Origin: Fontibacterium universale
GTDB lineage: Bacteria; Pseudomonadota; Alphaproteobacteria; Pelagibacterales; Pelagibacteraceae
Direction: 5' to 3'
Assembly: GCA_965236175.1 (NCBI GenBank)
Contig: CBDEAT010000003.1
Location: 100,294 to 164,293, forward strand
Length of the DNA: 64,000 nucleotides
A program made the translations under genes and the position numbers. Below are positions 28,742 to 37,290 of this stretch, piece after piece (the first letter of the stretch is position 1; each line of letters opens with the position of its first letter). The notes under the pieces are model-generated. The model was not told where the DNA came from. It ran no database searches and saw only the letters and a program-made list of their open reading frames with translations.

Positions 28742-29854
28742 TTACTCGGCTTGATAAACTAAATTGTCTATATGAACCATTTCTCCTCGGCTAACATATC
28801 CTAATATTTCTTTAATTTTATCAGTTTTAAACCCAATAATTTTTTTAGCATCTAAACTAGAGTAAGCGCTAATACCTGTTGCTATGCGTTTATTTTTTGA
28901 ATTTATAATATAAACAGCATCACCGCGATTAAAATTTCCCTCAACCGCAGTCACTCCTATTGGTAAAAGACTTTTACCATTCTTTAATGCTTTTTCAGCG
29001 CCTTCATCAATCATAATAGAACCTTTGGTTGCAATCGAATTTAAAATCCATTGTTTTTTTGCATTCAAGGAAGATGATTGGGATTCAAATAAAGTATAAT
29101 TTTTATTTTTAATAATATTTTTTATAGGATTATTAATCATCCCGCTTGTTAAAATCATGTCGCAACCTGACTGCATACAAATTTTTGCAGCCTTAATTTT
29201 AGTTATCATTCCACCAGTTCCATATGAGCTAATGCTTTCAGAAGCAAGCGCCTCTATAGATTTATCAATAGCGGTTACTTTTTTAATTATTTTTGCATTT
29301 TTATTTTTCTTTGGATCAGCAGAATAAAGACCATCTATGTCTGAAAGCATAATTAAACAATCAGCGTTACATATTTGAGCAACTCTTGCTGCCAATCTAT
29401 CATTATCGCCATACCTTATTTCTGAAGTCGCGACTGTATCGTTTTCATTTACAATTGGTATTACAGACATTTTTAATAAGTTATTGATTGTTTCTTTGGC
29501 ATTTAAGGATCTTCTTCTTTCTTCTGTGTCTTCTAAAGTAAGTAATATTTGAGAAATTTTGATCTTTTTCTTTTCAAATGCTTTTTTAAAAAGATTAATT
29601 AATTCTATTTGACCAATAGCGGCTATTGCTTGAAATTGGCTCAATTTTGTATTTTTTTTATTAATTTTTAATAAATCACAGCCAAGAGCGATTGCTCCTG
29701 AAGAAACAATAATAATTTGCTTATTTTTTTTTATTAAAAAATTAATATCGTCTATTAACTTATTGAACCAATTTTTTTTAATTTTGTTTTTTCCATCAAC
29801 AATGAGGCTTGATCCTATTTTTATTACAATGGTTTTATATTTTAAAATGTCCAT
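28742..29854 (-). CDS. proB: glutamate 5-kinase
   Basis: ProB phosphorylates glutamate as the first, usually proline-inhibited, step of proline synthesis. The kinase domain shows TIVIKIGSSLIVDG, IIVSSGAIALGCDLL and NENDTVATSEIRYGDNDRLA. The last roughly 75 residues form a PUA domain (NRGDAVYIINSKNKRIATGI). The 370-aa two-domain form is standard. It directly abuts obgE. Confidence 0.96.
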   Translation of the reverse strand: MDILKYKTIVIKIGSSLIVDGKNKIKKNWFNKLIDDINFLIKKNKQIIIVSSGAIALGCDLLKINKKNTKLSQFQAIAAIGQIELINLFKKAFEKKKIKISQILLTLEDTEERRRSLNAKETINNLLKMSVIPIVNENDTVATSEIRYGDNDRLAARVAQICNADCLIMLSDIDGLYSADPKKNKNAKIIKKVTAIDKSIEALASESISSYGTGGMITKIKAAKICMQSGCDMILTSGMINNPIKNIIKNKNYTLFESQSSSLNAKKQWILNSIATKGSIMIDEGAEKALKNGKSLLPIGVTAVEGNFNRGDAVYIINSKNKRIATGISAYSSLDAKKIIGFKTDKIKEILGYVSRGEMVHIDNLVYQAE

Positions 29855-30823
29855 TTAGATAGCTCGCAATAAATTCTTCACATTAATATTTTTTTCAACA
29901 GATATATCATAAACTTTTTTCTTAATTTTTTTAGTAAAATTCATTATTTTCTCTTTCTTTTCTTTCTCATCTATTAAATCAATCTTATTAAATACAATAA
30001 GTTCTCTTTTTTTTATTAATTCAGGGTTAAATTCTTTAAGTTCATTTCTAATAATCTTATATTTATCGACCAAATCGTCTTCATTAATATCAATCATATG
30101 AATAATGCTTTTGCATCTTTCTATATGTTTTAAAAATTTATCGCCCAAACCTGAACCGCTATGAGCACCCTCAATTAGACCAGGAATATCAGCAATAATT
30201 ATTTCTTTATTATCAATAAAAACAACACCAAGATTTGGGTTTAGAGTTGTAAAAGGATAATTAGCAATCTTAGGTCTCGCTCTTGTTGATATTGAAAGCA
30301 GACTAGATTTCCCAGCATTTGGAAAACCAATAATTCCAACGTCAGCAATTAATTTTAATTCAAGCCAAACTGTAAATTCTTCTCCTTTTTTCCCATATGT
30401 AAATTTTCTTGGAGATCTATTAGTTGAACTTTTAAATTTTGAATTACCAAGTCCACCATTACCACCTTTAGCTATGACATATTCTTGATCTTCTTTTATT
30501 AAATCAAATAATAATGTTTTTTTATCTTCTTCATATATTTGGGTTCCAACAGGAACTCTCAAAATTAAATCTTTTCCTGATAGTCCTCTTTTATTATTGC
30601 CAGAACCATTAAATCCATTTTGAGCTTTGTGGTGTTGTGCAAAACGATAATCAACCAAAGTATTCAAACCATTCACGGCTTTGACAATTATTGATCCTCC
30701 GGCACCACCATCACCTCCATATGGTCCTCCAAATTCAATAAATTTTTCTCTTCGGAATGCAACACAACCATTTCCTCCGTCTCCGGCCTTAATCATAATT
30801 TTAACTTGATCTAAAAATTTCAT
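29855..30823 (-). CDS. obgE: Obg-family ribosome assembly GTPase
   Basis: ObgE is a GTPase of late 50S assembly. The glycine-rich Obg fold runs from residue 1 to about 158 (MIKAGDGGNGCVAFRREKFI, GGPYGGDGGAGGSI). The G domain has P-loop GFPNAGKSSLL, G3 ADIPGLIEGAHSG and G4 FNKIDL. It is 322 aa and lacks the variable C-terminal extension of longer homologues. A hairpin with a U-rich tail lies between it and rpmA. Confidence 0.96.
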   Translation of the reverse strand: MKFLDQVKIMIKAGDGGNGCVAFRREKFIEFGGPYGGDGGAGGSIIVKAVNGLNTLVDYRFAQHHKAQNGFNGSGNNKRGLSGKDLILRVPVGTQIYEEDKKTLLFDLIKEDQEYVIAKGGNGGLGNSKFKSSTNRSPRKFTYGKKGEEFTVWLELKLIADVGIIGFPNAGKSSLLSISTRARPKIANYPFTTLNPNLGVVFIDNKEIIIADIPGLIEGAHSGSGLGDKFLKHIERCKSIIHMIDINEDDLVDKYKIIRNELKEFNPELIKKRELIVFNKIDLIDEKEKKEKIMNFTKKIKKKVYDISVEKNINVKNLLRAI

Positions 30824-30844
30824 ACAATCATATTATTGATTATT

Positions 30845-30876
30845 AATAAAAATCTCAGTTTAAAAAATAAACCGAG
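30845..30876 (-). terminator. intrinsic terminator or attenuator after rpmA
   Basis: Immediately after the rpmA stop codon the minus strand reads CTCGGTTTA, a five-base loop, TAAACTGAG and then ATTTTTATT. That is a 9-bp stem with one G-T wobble followed by a U-rich tract. It should end, or thin out, rplU-rpmA transcripts before obgE and the rest of the series. Confidence 0.6.
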
Positions 30877-30877
30877 T

Positions 30878-31132
30878 TTATTGAGGGATTACTGAAATGT
30901 AAGTTCTTCCGAGTTTTTTTGTCTCGAATTTTACTACGCCGTTTACTTTAGAAAAAATGGTATGATCTTTACCCATACCAACATTATCACCTGGGAACAT
31001 TTTCGTTCCTCTTTGTCTCATAATAATATTTCCAGCTATTACAGATTGACCGCCAAATTTTTTTACGCCAAGTCGCCTTCCAGCGCTATCGCGTCCGTTT
31101 TTCGTCGAGCCACCAGCTTTTTTTGTTGCCAT
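30878..31132 (-). CDS. rpmA: 50S ribosomal protein L27
   Basis: L27 lies near the peptidyl transferase centre. The 84-aa protein begins MATKKAGGSTKNGRDSAGRR and continues LGVKKFGGQSVIAGNIIMRQ, which is diagnostic. It starts ten bases after the rplU stop codon, the usual arrangement. Confidence 0.98.
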   Translation of the reverse strand: MATKKAGGSTKNGRDSAGRRLGVKKFGGQSVIAGNIIMRQRGTKMFPGDNVGMGKDHTIFSKVNGVVKFETKKLGRTYISVIPQ

Positions 31133-31142
31133 TGTTTATTAT

Positions 31143-31550
31143 CTATTTTTTAGCAGTTACTTTAGCTTCAACTTTTTTTTCTGAAGTTTTTTTCTCTACA
31201 GTCGTATTTTTAGCTTCAGCTAAAAGTTTTCCACTTTTACCATAAATTTTTAAAATTTTCACTATTGAAACATGCTGTCTATGTCCACGTTTTCTTCTTG
31301 AATTTTGTCTTCTTCTTTTTTTAAAAATAATAACCTTGTCATTTCTTGCTTGTTTTAAAAGTTCCGCTTCAACGTATGCTCCATCGATCATTGGAGAACC
31401 TATTTCAGTCGTTGTATTGTCTGTTGTTAAAAGAACTTCTTTAAATTCAAATTTTTTACCAGCTTCATCATCAAGTTTTTCAATTCTAATAGTATCATTA
31501 GCTGATACTTTATATTGTTTGCCGCCGGTTTTGATTACTGCAAAAGTCAT
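31143..31550 (-). CDS. rplU: 50S ribosomal protein L21
   Basis: L21 is a 23S rRNA-binding protein. The N-terminus MTFAVIKTGGKQYKVSANDT and KVIIFKKRRRQNSRRKRGHR followed by RQHVSIVKI are diagnostic. At 135 aa it carries a Lys/Glu/Thr/Ala-rich C-terminal tail of about 30 residues beyond the core, not rare in alphaproteobacteria. It is the first gene after a strong promoter. Confidence 0.97.
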   Translation of the reverse strand: MTFAVIKTGGKQYKVSANDTIRIEKLDDEAGKKFEFKEVLLTTDNTTTEIGSPMIDGAYVEAELLKQARNDKVIIFKKRRRQNSRRKRGHRQHVSIVKILKIYGKSGKLLAEAKNTTVEKKTSEKKVEAKVTAKK

Positions 31551-31574
31551 ATGTAATTTCTTTTAGGTCTGGGC

Positions 31575-31602
31575 AATATATATAGCCATCTTAGCTTGTC
31601 AA
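31575..31602 (-). promoter_or_regulatory. sigma-70-like promoter of the rplU operon
   Basis: On the minus strand a perfect -35 (TTGACA, 31602-31597) is followed by 16 bases and TATATT (31580-31575). The predicted leader before the rplU ATG at 31550 is under 20 bases, too short for an L21 leader structure. It could serve up to ten genes from rplU to rppH. Confidence 0.7.
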
Positions 31603-31632
31603 GATTGCGATTATGCCCAAGTGTATTGGTTT

Positions 31633-32394
31633 TTAGAAGTTATCTTTTAGATCTCTAATCTTCTTGAAAAAATCTACTTCATTTAGATCTCCAAGTCCTA
31701 TTCTTTTTTTAAAATTTAAATCATCAAATTTTAAAAAAATATTTAATCTTATTTCGTCACCTAGAGTAGAGGGTACGCTAGGTAATTTATTTTTAATATT
31801 GTTGCTTATTTGATTATATTTTTCGTTTAATTCAGAATTATTTTTATCTAATTCCATACAAAATTTTAGATTATTAATTGTGTACTCGTGTCCGCAAAAT
31901 ATTTTTGTTTTAAGTGGCAATGATCTAATTTTCTTTAAAGAATTTACCATCTCTAAATAAGAACCTTCAAACAATCTTCCGCAACCAAAAGAAAATAACG
32001 TATCACCTGTAAAAACAGATTCTTCATTTTTAAAATAATAAAATATATGAGCAGATGTATGGCCCGGAACATGTTCTACTAGAACATCAGAACCTTCAAA
32101 ATTCCAAATCTGTTTATCATTTAAAAATATATCAATTCCTGGAATTCTATTTTTGTCTTTTTCAAAACCTAATATTTGTGAATTAAATTTTTTCTTTAGT
32201 TCCAGATTACCCCCTATGTGATCAGCATGATGATGGGTATTTAGAATATATTTTAGATTTAATTTGTTATTTTTTAAAAAATTTATAACAGGCTCTGCTT
32301 CGGACGGATCAATAACACATGCATTTTTAGTTTTCTTATTTTCAACGATATAAGCATAATTATCTTTTAGACACGGAATAATATGAATATCCAT
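31633..32394 (-). CDS. gloB: hydroxyacylglutathione hydrolase (glyoxalase II)
   Basis: GloB hydrolyses lactoylglutathione in methylglyoxal detoxification. The metallo-beta-lactamase motif is THHHADHIGGN, with further metal ligands in VEHVPGHTSAHIFY, FTGDTLFSFGCGRLFEG and CGHEYTINNLKF. At 253 aa it is normal. It lies 13 bases downstream of metW and so may share the SAM-responsive leader. Confidence 0.95.
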   Translation of the reverse strand: MDIHIIPCLKDNYAYIVENKKTKNACVIDPSEAEPVINFLKNNKLNLKYILNTHHHADHIGGNLELKKKFNSQILGFEKDKNRIPGIDIFLNDKQIWNFEGSDVLVEHVPGHTSAHIFYYFKNEESVFTGDTLFSFGCGRLFEGSYLEMVNSLKKIRSLPLKTKIFCGHEYTINNLKFCMELDKNNSELNEKYNQISNNIKNKLPSVPSTLGDEIRLNIFLKFDDLNFKKRIGLGDLNEVDFFKKIRDLKDNF

Positions 32395-32407
32395 AATTAA
32401 AAAATAA

Positions 32408-33010
32408 TTAGTTTTTTTTACTAATTAAAAAAACGCCAAACTCGGAATAAAGATTTTTTATTTCCAAATTTAAATTTGAAATTACAGAAGATCTATCCTG
32501 AGTCACTGCGATTGATTTTATTATGTTAATCTTGTCAGAATGACATAAGTCAAAAAAATCTTTAATAGTACACATATGTAAATTAGGTGTATCGTGCCAT
32601 GTATTGGGCAACGTTTTTGTAACTGGCATTCTTCCTTTAAGAAGCAAACTAAATCTAACTTTCCAGTATCCAAAATTTGGAATAGATACAATCGCATTTT
32701 TTCCTATCCTTAAAAGTTCATGCAAAACTTTTCTAGGCTTATAAAAAGCTTGAAGAGTTTGCGTTAGAATTACGTAATCAAAAGATTGATCTGGGTAATT
32801 AATTAAATCTTGCTCAGCATCACCCTCGACAACAGAAAGGCCTTTGCTTAGGCTTTCTTTAACTTTTTCATGATCAATCTCAATGCCACGAGCATCAATT
32901 TTCTTTTCTTTTTTTAAGTGAAGAAGAATGCTCCCATCGCCACAACCCACGTCGAGAACTTTTGAGAATGGTTTTATAAAATCTACTACTATTTTTGACT
33001 CTAATTTCAT
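32408..33010 (-). CDS. metW: methionine biosynthesis protein MetW (class I methyltransferase fold)
   Basis: The 200-aa protein has a SAM-binding fold (SKVLDVGCGDGSILLHLKKE, ARGIEIDHEKV) and the MetW-specific blocks DYVILTQTLQAFYKPRKVL and NTWHDTPNLHMCTIKDF. MetW normally acts with MetX, the homoserine O-acyltransferase, in methionine synthesis. Here metX is absent from both sides; gloB lies downstream and hisC is divergent. The gene is preceded by a promoter, a SAM-II-type aptamer and a hairpin with a U7 tract. No Shine-Dalgarno sequence is seen before the ATG. Confidence 0.92.
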   Translation of the reverse strand: MKLESKIVVDFIKPFSKVLDVGCGDGSILLHLKKEKKIDARGIEIDHEKVKESLSKGLSVVEGDAEQDLINYPDQSFDYVILTQTLQAFYKPRKVLHELLRIGKNAIVSIPNFGYWKVRFSLLLKGRMPVTKTLPNTWHDTPNLHMCTIKDFFDLCHSDKINIIKSIAVTQDRSSVISNLNLEIKNLYSEFGVFLISKKN

Positions 33011-33017
33011 TTAAATT

Positions 33018-33044
33018 AAAAAAACACTTTGAAGTGATTTTTTA
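33018..33044 (-). terminator. possible SAM-controlled attenuator before metW
   Basis: Between the aptamer and the metW ATG the minus strand carries an A6 run, CACT, a four-base loop, AGTG and then seven T. The A and T tracts can extend the stem across one T-T mismatch. It is weak by usual standards, but its position just after the aptamer suggests a transcriptional expression platform. Confidence 0.4.
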
Positions 33045-33092
33045 CCTTTTTAGCTGTTTATGTGCGCTCGCAATTCGGTAAATCAGCGCAAA
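33042..33092 (-). ncRNA. SAM-II-family riboswitch
   Basis: Read on the minus strand, the region shows TGCGCTGATTTACCG, ATTGCGAGCGCA, ATAAACAGC and AGCTAAAAAGG in that order. This closely matches the SAM-II aptamer known from marine metagenomes and metX leaders. The P1 stem TGCGCT/AGCGCA is perfect and the conserved 3' strand AGCTAAAAAGG that forms the pseudoknot and the SAM pocket is intact. A promoter ends six bases upstream. The AAGG is over 40 bases from the metW ATG, so the usual masking of a ribosome-binding site does not apply directly. Confidence 0.87.
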
Positions 33093-33096
33093 TGGT

Positions 33097-33124
33097 TTTT
33101 ATCTTAGGCATAATTTATTGTCAA
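33097..33124 (-). promoter_or_regulatory. promoter of the riboswitch-metW-gloB transcript
   Basis: TTGACA (33124-33119 on the minus strand) is followed by 16 bases and ATAAAA (33102-33097). Transcription would start at about 33090, exactly at the 5' end of the SAM-II aptamer, which supports both calls. Confidence 0.55.
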
Positions 33125-33253
33125 TTTATTCGGTTTTATTGCTGATCTTGTTGCTGTTTTAAAAAATTTTATAAGATTTATTTTTATAAATAGTATCAAC
33201 CATAATAGCATTGTGTTAATTAAAAAATAAAATCAGTAAATATTTATAAAAAT

Positions 33254-34333
33254 ATGGTTCTAAGATTTAAAAATTTCAATAATTTAAAATATGTAGGCGG
33301 ATTGTCTCAGATAAAAAATATTAAAAATCCAATAAAACTTTCAGCCAATGAATCTGCTTTAGGACCTTCCAAAAAAGCTATTTCTGGATTTATTAAATCT
33401 AGTAAAAAATTATCCAGGTATCCAGATGGAAATTCAAACATTTTAATTCAATCGATATCAAAGAATTTAAAACTTAATCCCAATAATATTATTATTGGAA
33501 ATGGTTCTGATGAAATTATTAGCTTGGCTTGCCAATTATTTTTAAAACCTAATGATGAAGTTGTAGTTACTGAGTATAGTTTTTTAATGTACAGGATTTA
33601 TGCCAAAATCCACGGCGGCAAAGTTATTGTGGCACAAGAGGATGATTTTAAGGCAAATATAGACTCTATATTAGCAAAGATAACTTCTAAAACTAAAATT
33701 GTTTTTTTAGCCAATCCAAACAATCCAACAGGAACATATTTAGATAAAAATGAAATGTTATTACTTAGAAAAAAATTACGTAGTAACATCTTATTAGTAG
33801 TTGATGATGCTTATTTTGAATTTGTTATAAATAAGGATTATGTTTCTGGTTTAGATTTGTTTAGAGGCTACAGCAACGTTCTTATTACTAGATCTTTTTC
33901 AAAAATATACGGTCTTGCTAGTTTGAGACTTGGATGGGGTTATGGGCCAAAAAATATTATTTCTGCAATGAAGCTTATTAAGCCACCTTTTAATGTTAAT
34001 TCAGCAGCACAAGTTGCAGGCGTAGAGGCTATGAATGATAAAAATTGGTTAAAAAAGAATATAGAACACAATAGTAAATGGGCCGATATATTTTTTGAAA
34101 ATTTTATCAATTTAGGAATTTTAACTAACGTTCCTGTGGCGAATTTTTTCTTAATGCGTTTTGATAATAAAGAAATAACAGCAGACAAAGTTTATGATAA
34201 ATTTATCAAATCTAAGATTATATTAAGAAAAATGAAAGGTTATGGACTGCCTAATTCACTAAGAGTGACTATTGGAAATAATAAAGAAAATAATTTATTT
34301 TTAAAAAATCTGAATAAAATTTTTGATGTTTAA
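33254..34333 (+). CDS. hisC: histidinol-phosphate aminotransferase
   Basis: A PLP-dependent class I/II aminotransferase (359 aa). ANPNNPTGTYL, VVDDAYFEF and the PLP lysine in SFSKIYGLASLRLGWGYG are visible, as are the HisC features LSANESALGPS and YPDG near the start. In alphaproteobacteria this gene, paired with tyrA, often also handles aromatic amino acids. The 243 bases upstream are shared with the metW leader. It overlaps tyrA at its end. Confidence 0.93.
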   Translation: MVLRFKNFNNLKYVGGLSQIKNIKNPIKLSANESALGPSKKAISGFIKSSKKLSRYPDGNSNILIQSISKNLKLNPNNIIIGNGSDEIISLACQLFLKPNDEVVVTEYSFLMYRIYAKIHGGKVIVAQEDDFKANIDSILAKITSKTKIVFLANPNNPTGTYLDKNEMLLLRKKLRSNILLVVDDAYFEFVINKDYVSGLDLFRGYSNVLITRSFSKIYGLASLRLGWGYGPKNIISAMKLIKPPFNVNSAAQVAGVEAMNDKNWLKKNIEHNSKWADIFFENFINLGILTNVPVANFFLMRFDNKEITADKVYDKFIKSKIILRKMKGYGLPNSLRVTIGNNKENNLFLKNLNKIFDV

Positions 34334-35228
34334 CAAAATAACAATAATAGGATTGGGCTTAATAGGCTCTTCGATTGCTAGAGCAATTAAGAAGAATAAT
34401 TTATGTAAAATTTTAGTTGCTCATGACAAATCTAAACTAGTTTTAAAAAAAACTATCAAACTTAAAATAACCAATCATATAGAGCCAAATCTTAAAAAGA
34501 GCGTTGAAAATTCTGATTTAGTAATTATTTGCACTCCACTAGGAACCTATAAACACATTGTTTCTGTTATTAAAAATCATTTAAAAAAAAGTTGTATTTT
34601 AACCGACGTTGGTTCTGCAAAAATTTTTGTAACTAATACGGTTAGTAAATTAATTAATAAAAACACTATATGGATTCCAGCTCATCCAGTTGCTGGAACA
34701 GAACAAAGCGGTCCGGAAGCTGGTTTTGCTGATTTATTTAAAAATAGATGGTGCATCATAACCCCAATAAACAAAAAAAATCCTAACTCTTTAAAAAAAT
34801 TAAATAATTTTTGGAAAAAAATTGGTAGCAAAGTTCAACATATGTCAGCTGAACATCATGATAAAGTTATGGCAATTACGAGTCATATTCCTCATTTGAT
34901 AGCTTATAATATTGTAGGAACCGCAGCTAATCTTGAGAAAGATACAAAGTCAGAAGTCATTAAATATAGCGCCAGCGGATTTAGAGACTTTACTAGAATT
35001 GCATCTTCAGATCCTACAATGTGGAGAGATATTGCTCTTAACAATCGAAAGCAGATTCTGCATATGTTAGAAAAATTTAATTTAGATTTAAGTAATTTAA
35101 AACGTGCTCTTATAAAAAGAGATGGCAATAAATTATTTAAACTATTTTCTAAAACTAGAAAAATTAGACAGGCTATTGTTAAAGCTGGTCAGGACATTAA
35201 CAGTCCTAATTTTGGCAGGAAGAATTAA
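34326..35228 (+). CDS. tyrA: prephenate/arogenate dehydrogenase
   Basis: TyrA oxidatively decarboxylates prephenate (or arogenate) in tyrosine synthesis. The NAD site is ITIIGLGLIGSSIARAIKK, with DVGSAK and the signature HPVAGTEQSGPEAGFADLF. From the ATG at 34326 it is 300 aa; a TTG just before it would add a single residue. It overlaps hisC by eight bases. Its stop shares TTAA with the plsC stop on the other strand. Confidence 0.94.
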   Translation: MFNKITIIGLGLIGSSIARAIKKNNLCKILVAHDKSKLVLKKTIKLKITNHIEPNLKKSVENSDLVIICTPLGTYKHIVSVIKNHLKKSCILTDVGSAKIFVTNTVSKLINKNTIWIPAHPVAGTEQSGPEAGFADLFKNRWCIITPINKKNPNSLKKLNNFWKKIGSKVQHMSAEHHDKVMAITSHIPHLIAYNIVGTAANLEKDTKSEVIKYSASGFRDFTRIASSDPTMWRDIALNNRKQILHMLEKFNLDLSNLKRALIKRDGNKLFKLFSKTRKIRQAIVKAGQDINSPNFGRKN

Positions 35229-35914
35229 TCGTAAATTTCTTTTTCAAGTTTATTCATGAAATCATTCATGTTCAAACCTGGTTCAATAGGTTTTTTAAAT
35301 TCAATGCAGATTTCACCAGGGAATCTCAGAAAACTATCTCTAGGCCATACATCACCAGTGTTTAATTTAACAGGTATGCAGGGAACGTTTGCTTTTTCAT
35401 AAATTCTAGAAACCCCTTTTTTCAGAGGAACTCTTTCATTGTTTTTAATTCTAGTTCCTTGTGGAAAAATAATTAAAGGAGATGATTCTTTATTAATAGT
35501 TTCAGCAGTTTTTTCTAGAAAAACAAGATGGTCTTTAGTAACTTTTTCTCTGCGAGTTCCTATAAATCCTAATTTTTTAATGCACCATCCATAAAATGGA
35601 ATTTTAAATAATTCAGCTTTAACAATAAAAATAGGAGCATTAAGCACAGCATTAAAAACAAAAGTTTCGCAAATTGATTGATGTGCAGAGGCTACAAAAA
35701 ATTTTCTATCTTTTGGTATATTCTCTAATCCTTTAAATATTATTTTTGTATTAATAATAAATCTTACGCAAAAAATAATATAAAAACCCAGCATACGAGC
35801 TAACCATTGCATTGCTGTTTTTGGCATTATCAGAGTTGGCAAAGCTAATAATGTTGAGAAAAAAGAACCGCAGTAAGTTGCAAAATTAAATACCAGAGAT
35901 CTTAAAAAGTGCAT
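35225..35914 (-). CDS. plsC: 1-acyl-sn-glycerol-3-phosphate acyltransferase
   Basis: PlsC adds the second acyl chain in phosphatidic acid synthesis at the inner membrane. The catalytic block is SAHQSICETFVF, in which a Glu stands in place of the Asp of the usual H-x4-D motif, as is common in alphaproteobacterial PlsC. Motif III is FPQGTRIKNNERV. The N-terminus has hydrophobic segments. At 229 aa it is normal. It directly follows lysA. Confidence 0.9.
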   Translation of the reverse strand: MHFLRSLVFNFATYCGSFFSTLLALPTLIMPKTAMQWLARMLGFYIIFCVRFIINTKIIFKGLENIPKDRKFFVASAHQSICETFVFNAVLNAPIFIVKAELFKIPFYGWCIKKLGFIGTRREKVTKDHLVFLEKTAETINKESSPLIIFPQGTRIKNNERVPLKKGVSRIYEKANVPCIPVKLNTGDVWPRDSFLRFPGEICIEFKKPIEPGLNMNDFMNKLEKEIYD

Positions 35915-37150
35915 TTAATTAATCAAAGATTCCAATTTTTGTCTTTGTCTTATTACTTTATATTTATTTTTATTAATTAAAATTTCCGCGCAATAAGGTC
36001 GTGTATTGTAGTTTGAGGCTAGAGATCTTCCGTATGCTCCAATATTATCAATGCATACATAATCTCCCTCATTAAGTTTTTGATATTTATTGTAAGAAAT
36101 AAAAGTATCTGAACTCTCACAAACCGGACCGACAAATTCAGTATTTTTCTTAATATTAGAGCTATTTTTTAACAAAGGGTAAATTTGATGTTTTGCACCA
36201 TATAGAGCTGGTCTGATTAAATCATTCATTGCTGCATCTATAATTATAAATTTTTTCCCTGGCACATCTTTTAGATAAATAACTTTAGATATTAATACTC
36301 CAGTATTGCCACAAACAGATCTTCCTGGTTCAAAAATAATTTCTACATCATTTGCTTTTTTAAATTTCAAAACAAGATTTGAATATTGTTGCAGATTAAA
36401 TTTTTTCTCGTTGCTTGAGTATGGAATTCCAGTCCCACCCCCTAGATCGATATATTTTAAATTTATTCCAATTAGATTAATTTTTTTATTAAAGCTTGAG
36501 AGTGCATTCAAAACTTTTTTGAACGGATTGATGTCCATAATTTGAGAACCAATATGAACGCTAATTGCCTCAAATTTTACATATTCATAATGATATTGAT
36601 TGTTAAATATTTCCAAACATGCGCTCATTGAAATACCAAACTTATTATCTTTTTTTCCTGTAGATATTTTTTTATTAGTTTTAGCTGAGATATTGGGATT
36701 AATTCTAATTCCTACAGAGACAATTTTATTATTTTTTTTGGCAATTTTATTAATAGCCCTTATTTCTGCCTCCGACTCCGCATTAATTAAGAGAATCTCC
36801 TTTTTAATTGCAAAATCTAATTCTTCTTCTGTCTTTCCAACTCCAGAAAAAACTATTTTTTTAGTAGAAATTCCTGCTTTAAGAGCAATTTTTAATTCGC
36901 CAATTGAAACAACATCTGCACCAGAGCCAAGTTTTTTTAATTCAGAAATAAGTCTTAAATTTGAATTTGATTTTACCGAAAAGCAAATGATTGGATTAAT
37001 TTTTTTAAAAGATTTCTTAAAATTATTAAAATTAAATTTTAGTTGACCTAAAGAATAAAGATAAAATGGAGTTTTAATTTTTGTAGCTACTTTTGATATA
37101 GCGATATTTTCAAAAAATAATTTTTTATTTTTGAATTTTAGAAAATTCAT
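35915..37150 (-). CDS. lysA: diaminopimelate decarboxylase
   Basis: LysA makes lysine from meso-diaminopimelate. The PLP lysine is in CFSVKSNSNLRLISEL and the glycine-rich PLP phosphate loop region is LGGGTGIPYS. The substrate Cys is in GPVCESSDTF. At 411 aa it is standard. Its ATG overlaps the stop of the small lipoprotein gene upstream, so it is coupled to argH-lipoprotein-lysA. Confidence 0.96.
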   Translation of the reverse strand: MNFLKFKNKKLFFENIAISKVATKIKTPFYLYSLGQLKFNFNNFKKSFKKINPIICFSVKSNSNLRLISELKKLGSGADVVSIGELKIALKAGISTKKIVFSGVGKTEEELDFAIKKEILLINAESEAEIRAINKIAKKNNKIVSVGIRINPNISAKTNKKISTGKKDNKFGISMSACLEIFNNQYHYEYVKFEAISVHIGSQIMDINPFKKVLNALSSFNKKINLIGINLKYIDLGGGTGIPYSSNEKKFNLQQYSNLVLKFKKANDVEIIFEPGRSVCGNTGVLISKVIYLKDVPGKKFIIIDAAMNDLIRPALYGAKHQIYPLLKNSSNIKKNTEFVGPVCESSDTFISYNKYQKLNEGDYVCIDNIGAYGRSLASNYNTRPYCAEILINKNKYKVIRQRQKLESLIN

Positions 37151-37290
37151 TAAATGATTTTGATATCAATTTTAGTTTCTAAAGATTGTTTTTCAAAATT
37201 ACTATTAAAAGACTGGTAAACAGGATTGTTCTTTACACCACAAGACGTCGTTAAAAATAATACTGACAATACTAATAAAATTCTAATCAT
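37150..37290 (-). CDS. lptM: small lipoprotein, LptM/YifL-like
   Basis: This 46-aa frame fills the gap between argH and lysA, overlapping both (ATGA with argH, TAATG with lysA). It starts MIRILLVLSVLFLTTSCGVK, a signal peptide with a lipobox ending at Cys17, then NNPVYQSFNSNF. The position directly before lysA and the form lipobox-Cys-Gly are those of LptM (YifL), a lipoprotein that helps mature the LPS translocon LptDE in enterobacteria. Function by position and form is inferred; the gene itself is well supported by its overlaps. Confidence 0.82.
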   Translation of the reverse strand: MIRILLVLSVLFLTTSCGVKNNPVYQSFNSNFEKQSLETKIDIKII

